Assembly: GCA_002344005.1 (NCBI GenBank)
Contig: DDTD01000090.1
Span: forward strand, 1 to 19,182
DNA length: 19,182 bases
Direction: 5' to 3'
DNA from: Ignavibacteria bacterium UBA2373
Lineage (GTDB): Bacteria > Bacteroidota > Ignavibacteria > Kapaibacteriales > UBA961
Numbering within the stretch: the first letter of the stretch is position 1; every line of letters starts with the position of its first letter. The notes beneath the pieces were generated by a model. The model saw only the letters and a program-made list of their open reading frames with translations, had not been told where the DNA came from and did not search any database. The translations under genes and the position numbers were made by a program. Below are positions 14,271-19,182 of the stretch, in pieces.

Positions 14271-15212
14271 ATGGAAACACAATATCGCGTCTTACTGTAT
14301 TATAAGTTTGTTCCGGTGGATAATCATGAACAACTTGCAGCCGAGCACTTAGAGTACTGTAAAAATTTAGGTGTACTCGGCAGAATTTTAATTGCACCTG
14401 AAGGAATCAATGGGACTCTTTCGGGTACATTTGAGCAAACGGAAGCATATATGAATTACCTGCGTTCCGATTCGCGTTTTGCCGATACGGAGTTTAAGAT
14501 AGACACAGTGGATGTGCAGCCATTTCACAAAATTTTTGTCAGAGCTAAAGCTGAATTGGTAACATTTCGTTTAGAAGATGATGTGAAGCCCTATGAGATG
14601 ACCGGAAAGTACCTTAATGCCGAAGAGTTCTATAAAGCATTGAAAGAAGAAGAGGTTATTGTCATAGACGGTCGCACGGATTATGAGTATGAGGTAGGGC
14701 ATTTTCATAATGCAATCTGTCCGCCTGTAAGCTCTTTCCGTGAATTTCCCGAATGGATACGGTCGGAATTTGGTGATAAAAAGCATAAAAAGATACTAAC
14801 ATATTGTACCGGCGGGATACGTTGCGAAAAATTAACTGCTTTTATGGTCAAAGAAGGATTTACGGATGTGTATCAGCTTGAAGGAGGAATTGTTAAGTAT
14901 GGCAAAGATGAAAAAGTGCGTGGTGCTTTATGGGAAGGTTTGTGTTATGTTTTTGACGAGCGCATCACTGTCCCGATAAATCACACCGATGAGGGCAATA
15001 TTGTTGTCGGCAGATGTTATCATTGCGGTACAGAAACAGATACATACATAAATTGTGCGAATATGTATTGTAACAGGCAACATTTAACATGTGAGAAATG
15101 TCTGCTTGAACATGAGCATTGTTGTTCGGATACTTGTAAGGAATCAACTCATAAGAAAAAAGAGTATGTGGACTATGTTGTTGATTTGCGTAATAAAGCG
15201 GTAACAGCATAA
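14271..15212 (+). CDS. trhO: tRNA uridine-34 hydroxylase TrhO (rhodanese-like)
   Basis: The 313-residue protein has the TrhO/YceA plan. An N-terminal domain carries RILIAPEGINGTLSGT and VQPFHKIFVRAKAELVTF. A rhodanese domain follows (about 113-225), with VIDGRTDYEYEVGHFHNA and the active-site loop YCTGGIRCEKL (Cys179, Cys185). A C-terminal cysteine-rich tail CYHCG, CANMYCNRQHLTCEKC and CCSDTCK probably binds metal. TrhO makes 5-hydroxyuridine at the wobble position of certain tRNAs by an oxygen-dependent reaction. The usual DVRN of the rhodanese domain reads DGRT here, but the catalytic loop is intact. The ATG fits the family start. It is closed by the hairpin at 15213. Confidence 0.93.
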   Translation: METQYRVLLYYKFVPVDNHEQLAAEHLEYCKNLGVLGRILIAPEGINGTLSGTFEQTEAYMNYLRSDSRFADTEFKIDTVDVQPFHKIFVRAKAELVTFRLEDDVKPYEMTGKYLNAEEFYKALKEEEVIVIDGRTDYEYEVGHFHNAICPPVSSFREFPEWIRSEFGDKKHKKILTYCTGGIRCEKLTAFMVKEGFTDVYQLEGGIVKYGKDEKVRGALWEGLCYVFDERITVPINHTDEGNIVVGRCYHCGTETDTYINCANMYCNRQHLTCEKCLLEHEHCCSDTCKESTHKKKEYVDYVVDLRNKAVTA

Positions 15213-15250
15213 AAAAAAGCGGAAGTTTCTGAATGAATCTTCCGCTTTTT
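15213..15250. terminator. Bidirectional terminator between trhO and tRNA-fMet
   Basis: A perfect 12-bp stem AAAAAGCGGAAG/CTTCCGCTTTTT with a 13-nt loop starts right after the trhO stop. A-runs and T-runs on both sides let it work for trhO on the plus strand and the tRNA on the minus strand. Confidence 0.9.
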
Positions 15251-15257
15251 AGTTTCG

Positions 15258-15330
<73 letters not shown>

Positions 15331-15344
15331 ATAGTATTATGCAG

Positions 15345-15352
15345 CGAAATTA
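15345..15352 (-). promoter_or_regulatory. -7 box for tRNA-fMet
   Basis: On the minus strand TAATTTCG is a one-mismatch version of TAnnTTTG, 15 nt before the tRNA 5' end. It is preceded by a long T-run. The -33 element is unclear. Confidence 0.4.
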
Positions 15353-15645
15353 CGAAAAAAAAACATACCGACCATGAAAATTTATAGAAGAGTTATAGAG
15401 ACAGGAAAGTGGCTTAACAAGTTGATTTATGATAACGCATTGAGTTATTGACTGATAGTCATAGTAAGGTTGGCTTCATATTTTCATTGTCTTTCGCATT
15501 ATGGAAAGAAGAAAATGTGTATTTTTGCAACCCTTGACTCTGACGGGTATCATCTCGGCATTAATCAAGACGGATGTCGCTCCTTTGTGCGACGCAATTA
15601 TAGAGTTTAATCATTTTTTAGTTCACGCATTAGTTACTAATCGTT
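15353..15645 (+). other. Promoter and leader region of the S1-domain gene
   Basis: An exact -7 box TATTTTTG lies at 15520-15527, giving a leader of about 110 nt. The leader contains a small perfect hairpin GTCGC-(8 nt)-GCGAC at 15576-15593. A plus-strand frame from 15501 overlaps the S1 start in another frame and does not look coding. Nothing else is seen in 15353-15500. A long structured leader is compatible with autoregulation by the S1 protein, as for rpsA in other bacteria, but this is inference. Confidence 0.45.
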
Positions 15646-17196
15646 ATGTCAGAAGAAATCACGATCACCGATGGAATGCCGACGGAACAACCCGTACAGG
15701 CAGAAACAACAACGGAAACAGTTCCTGTCGTTGAAGAGCAAGTAGTAGTGGAAGTGCCTGTTGCCGAACAAGCAGCAGCAGTTCAAGAAACAGCATCAGA
15801 AAGCACAACACCGGTTGTCATTGCAATACCAACACCGGAAGAAGCCGCTGCTGCCGAAGCTGCACGTATTGCAGCAAAAGAAGAACGCGAGAGAAAAAGA
15901 GCAGAAGAACAAGCTCGTCGCCAAAAAGAACAAGAAGAACGTGCTGCCGCACGTCAAAAAGAACAAGAAGAACGTGCTGCAATATTTGCGGAAATAGAAC
16001 AGATTAAAGCAAATAATGCAACCCTTATTGTAAAAGTTCTTGAAAAAGTCAAAGGCGGACTTCGTGTAGATTATAAAGGATTGCGTCTTTTCTTGCCTAC
16101 GTCGCACACTACTTTAAAAAGGATTTCTGATGATGCCGATTTAGCAGGGCTTATAGGCACAGATATTACAGTCCATGTCATTGATGCCAAATTAGATGAG
16201 CAAGGACGCACTGCTGTTGTCGTTTCCCGCAAAAAAATTATCGAAGAAGAATTTTATGCACTCGTTAAGCCCGGAGATACCGTCACAGGTACAGTTTCCG
16301 CTGTTTCTGCTTTCGGCGTATTCTTGGAATTTAATGGCATGGAAGGACTTATTCATGTTTCCCGTTTATCTCAACAAAGAGTAGCAGATCCTACAACCCT
16401 CTATAAACGTGGCGACACCTTAGAAGCAAAAGTAATTTCCGTTGATAAAGAAAAAAATCGTATTTCGCTCAGTCGCCGTGAATTTGAACCATCACCATGG
16501 GAGGGTGTGGCTGAGAAATTCCCGGTAGGTCTCCGTGTCAATGGTAAAGTAAAACGACTCACAGATTTCGGAGCTTATATTGAAATTGCACCGGGTGTTG
16601 AAGGGTTACTTCGCAATGCGGACATTACTTGGGCGCGTCGCATAGCCCATCCATCTGAAGTGATTAGCGCAGGTCAAGAAATCATGTTACAAATACTTGC
16701 TACGGATGAAGCAAAAAAACGTGTTACTCTCGGCTATAAGCAAACATTGCCTAATCCTTGGACAACAATTGCAAGCACATACCCCGTAGGAACGGAACTG
16801 CAAGTCTCATTATCGCAGAATACGCCGAAAGGTCTTGTTGTTCGTGTAAGTGATGATTTGGAAGGATTTATGCCTCGCGGCAGAATGGGCGGATTTGCAT
16901 CAAAACTATCGTCACTTGTTCCCGGTGATACTATCGAAGCTGTTGTTATTGATGTTGATGGCGCGGATGAAACATTTATTCTTGCTCCCAAAGATACATC
17001 ATATCCCGAAGGAGAAGCACCACCCGCAGCTCGTGAACCAAGAAATTCTCAACGCCGTGATGACCGTAATGACAGAGCGCCTCGTGAATCGCGTGATAGA
17101 GATTCTGTGAAAATTGCTCCTGAATTGCAAGGACAACAGTCCATTAATCTCATGGATTTGCTTTCTGAAGAAGAACGTTCACGCTTGCGTAGCTAA
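15646..17196 (+). CDS. S1 RNA-binding domain protein (ribosomal protein S1-like)
   Basis: The 516-residue protein has an Ala/Glu/Thr/Val-rich N-terminal tail (1-75) and a charged helical stretch (76-120) with a duplicated RQKEQEERAA. About four S1 OB-fold repeats follow, at roughly 122-196, 207-277, 293-364 and 381-449. Repeat 2 is the most canonical (GTVSAVSAFGVFLEFNGMEGLIHVSRLS); repeat 3 has GKVKRLTDFGAYIEIAPGVEG. The C-terminus is basic and disordered (REPRNSQRRDDRNDRAPR), ending with a hydrophobic peptide SINLMDLLSEEERSRL. S1 proteins bind mRNA and help load it on the ribosome. Without knowing whether another rpsA exists, I cannot say if this is the ribosomal S1 or a paralog. A terminator follows. 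Confidence 0.85.
   Translation: MSEEITITDGMPTEQPVQAETTTETVPVVEEQVVVEVPVAEQAAAVQETASESTTPVVIAIPTPEEAAAAEAARIAAKEERERKRAEEQARRQKEQEERAAARQKEQEERAAIFAEIEQIKANNATLIVKVLEKVKGGLRVDYKGLRLFLPTSHTTLKRISDDADLAGLIGTDITVHVIDAKLDEQGRTAVVVSRKKIIEEEFYALVKPGDTVTGTVSAVSAFGVFLEFNGMEGLIHVSRLSQQRVADPTTLYKRGDTLEAKVISVDKEKNRISLSRREFEPSPWEGVAEKFPVGLRVNGKVKRLTDFGAYIEIAPGVEGLLRNADITWARRIAHPSEVISAGQEIMLQILATDEAKKRVTLGYKQTLPNPWTTIASTYPVGTELQVSLSQNTPKGLVVRVSDDLEGFMPRGRMGGFASKLSSLVPGDTIEAVVIDVDGADETFILAPKDTSYPEGEAPPAAREPRNSQRRDDRNDRAPRESRDRDSVKIAPELQGQQSINLMDLLSEEERSRLRS
15919..15984 (+). repeat. Tandem 33-bp duplication in the S1 gene
   Basis: Two adjacent 33-bp units (15919-15951 and 15952-15984) encode RQKEQEERAAA and RQKEQEERAAI. 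They differ mainly at the third base of the first codon and in the last codon. The duplication is in frame and lengthens the charged helix by 11 residues, so copy number could vary between strains. Confidence 0.85.
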
Positions 17197-17217
17197 GATT
17201 ACAATTTCAATTCATTG

Positions 17218-17254
17218 AAAGCCGATACTTCTTACAGTGTCGGCTTTTTTTTTT
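17218..17254 (+). terminator. Rho-independent terminator after the S1 gene
   Basis: An 11-bp stem AAAGCCGATAC/GTGTCGGCTTT (one G-U pair), 8-nt loop and a run of ten T residues follow the S1 stop by 21 bp. The annotated start of the RHS frame downstream lies inside this hairpin, which speaks against that start. Confidence 0.92.
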
Positions 17255-18868
17255 GATTACTGTACATATCCTGATATTATACCACACAAGAGATTGTATA
17301 TCCATAATCCTGCTATATGCCATTCATTATGCCTCTCCCATGAGCACTCAAGCTATGATATCGGTCTCGATAATGGCATTGACAATGCCGATGATATTGA
17401 CCATCAACCCAATGGATTTGTCTATCAATATGAAAAAAATGGTAATTTGCGGCGGGATAATCAAGAACACATTCAACTTGAGTGGACAATGGCGGGTAAA
17501 GTGAAAAAAGTGATCAATACTGTGACTGAGAATACCAAAGCAGAATTTCTCTATGATGCAATGGGTAATCGTGTGCGTAAGACGGTCTATTCATCACTAG
17601 GAAATGTGGAGAGAAATATTTTTTATACCTATGCGCCGGATGGTAAATTATTGCAAATGACCGAACAATCGAATGAGGGTTTATTATTGTCAATGGAATA
17701 TCCACTCTATGGCATAAGTCGTTTGGGATTATATAAAGTAACAAGTTCTCTGAGTCGAGAAGATGAGAGTGCCAATCTTCATATCTTCCCGCGCTATTTT
17801 GATCGGCGTATGTATGAATTGACAGATCATTTGGGCAATGTGCGAGCCGTGGTGGGAGACCGAAAATTATGGAATAGCAGTTTCGCAGGTGAATTTAGGG
17901 CAAATGTCTTGAGTGTGAGCAACTATTACCCCTTTGGCATGGCACAAACGGGTAGAAATTGGGATGGCAGTGGCAATTATCGCTATGGGTATAATGGCAA
18001 AGAAGAAGATAATGAGATAAAAACAAATAGTGGAGACAATGGCAAAAGTCTTGACTATGGCGCACGCTGGTATGACCCGCGCAAAGCACGCTGGGACGCG
18101 GTGGATAAATATGAAGCTAAATATGTGGGAATATCGCCGTATGTGTTCACAGGTAATAATCCAATAATATTTAAAGAAATAGATGGTAATGAGTACACAT
18201 TTATAATAAGAGCTCACTTTAACATGAGGGGTCCCTTACTAAGAATGAGTGATATGGCGCAATCTTCGATATTTGCTGTATCTCCGCCGAAATTTAATAA
18301 ACTTACCAATGAGTATGATGTTACGGTTGTGTTCCACATCATGTTATCGGAAAGATTTGAACCTACAGAGTCCCACCCAAACTTTGGGAGCTTAGAAACA
18401 AATAATCAAGGTTTACTTCTTGAAGTCATGAATCACGAATATGGGCATGTTGAACAGTTTAAAAGTCTTTTTAATAGCTTAGACTATAAAGTTGATATAA
18501 CAATTGATGGCTTAAAGAAAACTCTAGTTGGCGATCCTTTATCAATTTTAAGACAAGCGGCAATAGAAGTAATTTCATTTGAAACAAAAAATGGAAAGAA
18601 AACAGATGCAAGTGAAGTAAGTAAAAATATTTCTTCACTTGTTAATAGTTGTTGGGCAGATTTACAGTGTCAAATTTTAGAACGTTATGAAAATCCGGAA
18701 TCATATGGAAAAACATATATAGACTTGGAAGGTGAAGCAGATAATTACGCTCGTAGAGAGTTAAACAATAAAACACCATACTTAGATATGGAAAAAATAC
18801 CAAGATCACTTGAGGGTGCGATTAAATCTGAAAGAGAGCCTTCAGATTTGCAAAAAAACAAAAAATAA
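17237..18868 (+). CDS. RHS core fragment with C-terminal zincin-like toxin domain
   Basis: The frame gives 543 codons, but the first ATG is in the S1 terminator and no other likely start precedes the RHS sequence; recognisable core begins near 17415 (residue 60). RHS features are FVYQYEKNGNL, EFLYDAMGNRVRKTVY, ELTDHLGNVRAVV, NYYPFGMAQTGRN, YGYNGKEEDNE, LDYGARWYDPRKARWDAVD and FTGNNPIIFKEIDGNEY, where the shell ends. The tip (about 320-543) carries HEYGH at 400-404 and EGEAD at 498-502. The HExxH and ExxAD pair is the zinc-site pattern of gluzincin metallopeptidases (His400, Glu401, His404, Glu498). It therefore looks like a protease toxin. The N-terminal shell is missing, so it is an orphan tip or a 5'-degraded gene. 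The AT-rich tip contrasts with the core. A partner gene follows at 18 bp. Confidence 0.8.
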   Translation: MSAFFFDYCTYPDIIPHKRLYIHNPAICHSLCLSHEHSSYDIGLDNGIDNADDIDHQPNGFVYQYEKNGNLRRDNQEHIQLEWTMAGKVKKVINTVTENTKAEFLYDAMGNRVRKTVYSSLGNVERNIFYTYAPDGKLLQMTEQSNEGLLLSMEYPLYGISRLGLYKVTSSLSREDESANLHIFPRYFDRRMYELTDHLGNVRAVVGDRKLWNSSFAGEFRANVLSVSNYYPFGMAQTGRNWDGSGNYRYGYNGKEEDNEIKTNSGDNGKSLDYGARWYDPRKARWDAVDKYEAKYVGISPYVFTGNNPIIFKEIDGNEYTFIIRAHFNMRGPLLRMSDMAQSSIFAVSPPKFNKLTNEYDVTVVFHIMLSERFEPTESHPNFGSLETNNQGLLLEVMNHEYGHVEQFKSLFNSLDYKVDITIDGLKKTLVGDPLSILRQAAIEVISFETKNGKKTDASEVSKNISSLVNSCWADLQCQILERYENPESYGKTYIDLEGEADNYARRELNNKTPYLDMEKIPRSLEGAIKSEREPSDLQKNKK

Positions 18869-18886
18869 TATGATATAGGTTTTAAT

Positions 18887-19182
18887 ATGAATAATTTAGA
18901 GAGATGTTTTTTCGTGGTTTTTTGTCTTTTATTGTTTGTGTTTACAGCTTCTTCTAGTAGTGATGAGTGTTGTTGCAAAGACCATATTGATGAAGAAACG
19001 AGAATTTTATTAAGAACAGAAAATATGCATGTATATTATGATATTTATCCTATAAAGAAGCTGTATTCGGATAGTATAAACAATTTTAAATTAACTCAAA
19101 ATTTACCATTTTATTTAATTGATCCGTGCTTCTTTTATGAAAACACTCCTCAATTTGTTAAACAAAGTAGAATACATAATAC
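18887..19182 (+). CDS. Exported small protein, probable immunity partner of the zincin tip (partial)
   Basis: A frame opens at ATG 18887, 18 bp after the RHS stop, and runs off the right edge (98 codons seen). It begins MNNLERCFFVVFCLLLFVF, a signal peptide, followed by TASSSSDECCCKDHIDEE with three adjacent cysteines that could include a lipidation site. The remaining part has VYYDIYPIKKLYSDS and PFYLIDPCFFYEN. I do not recognise the family. Position directly behind the toxin tip, small size, AT-rich DNA and export signal suggest an immunity protein acting in the periplasm. Secretion raises the possibility that its toxin acts outside the cytoplasm. Confidence 0.6.
   Translation, partial: MNNLERCFFVVFCLLLFVFTASSSSDECCCKDHIDEETRILLRTENMHVYYDIYPIKKLYSDSINNFKLTQNLPFYLIDPCFFYENTPQFVKQSRIHN

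Overview
The window looks like chromosomal DNA from a member of the Bacteroidota or a nearby FCB lineage. Several genes and both tRNAs are preceded by boxes matching the Bacteroidota -7 element TAnnTTTG (for example at 1218, 4513, 12145, 13633, 14223 and 15520). The protein set also fits: a bacterial deoxyhypusine-synthase-like protein, an SMC of Bacteroidota style, a VWA-OmpA lipoprotein and RHS proteins. The genus cannot be fixed from the sequence alone.

Layout. (1) 1-4.5 kb is an accessory region, visibly AT-rich outside its RHS segments. It holds a worn array of RHS 'tips' on the minus strand: two near-identical copies of the end of an RHS core (830-1024 and 4093-4287), one complete toxin-like tip, remnants of two other toxins, and a series of small immunity-like genes. 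On the plus strand within it lies a YhcG/DUF1016 PDDEXK nuclease gene followed by the first ~30 codons of a type I restriction specificity gene. (2) 4.55-17.2 kb is a housekeeping core: hpnE (hydroxysqualene dehydroxylase), a small membrane ORF candidate, smc, a deoxyhypusine-synthase-like gene, an orphan histidine-kinase ATPase fragment, pnuC, tRNA-Arg(UCU), a VWA-OmpA lipoprotein, a DivIC/FtsB-type gene, trhO, initiator tRNA-Met and a four-domain S1 protein. Rho-independent terminators separate several of these. (3) 17.24-19.18 kb is a second, unrelated RHS tip on the plus strand. It carries a new-looking zincin toxin domain (HEYGH plus ExxAD), followed by a small exported protein, cut by the window edge, that is probably its immunity partner.

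How the genes work together. The core genes are mostly single transcription units rather than one operon. The two RHS regions point outward from the core. In RHS systems the core forms a shell around a variable C-terminal toxin, the next gene protects the producer, and orphan tips can replace the active one by recombination through the shared core. The left array shows this history: immunity genes kept while their toxins were deleted or frameshifted. The strongest candidates for undescribed biology are the RHS metallopeptidase tip with its exported partner (17.2-19.2 kb), the PASTA-like-linker toxin tip (323-1027) and the orphan immunity series (2.5-4.1 kb).
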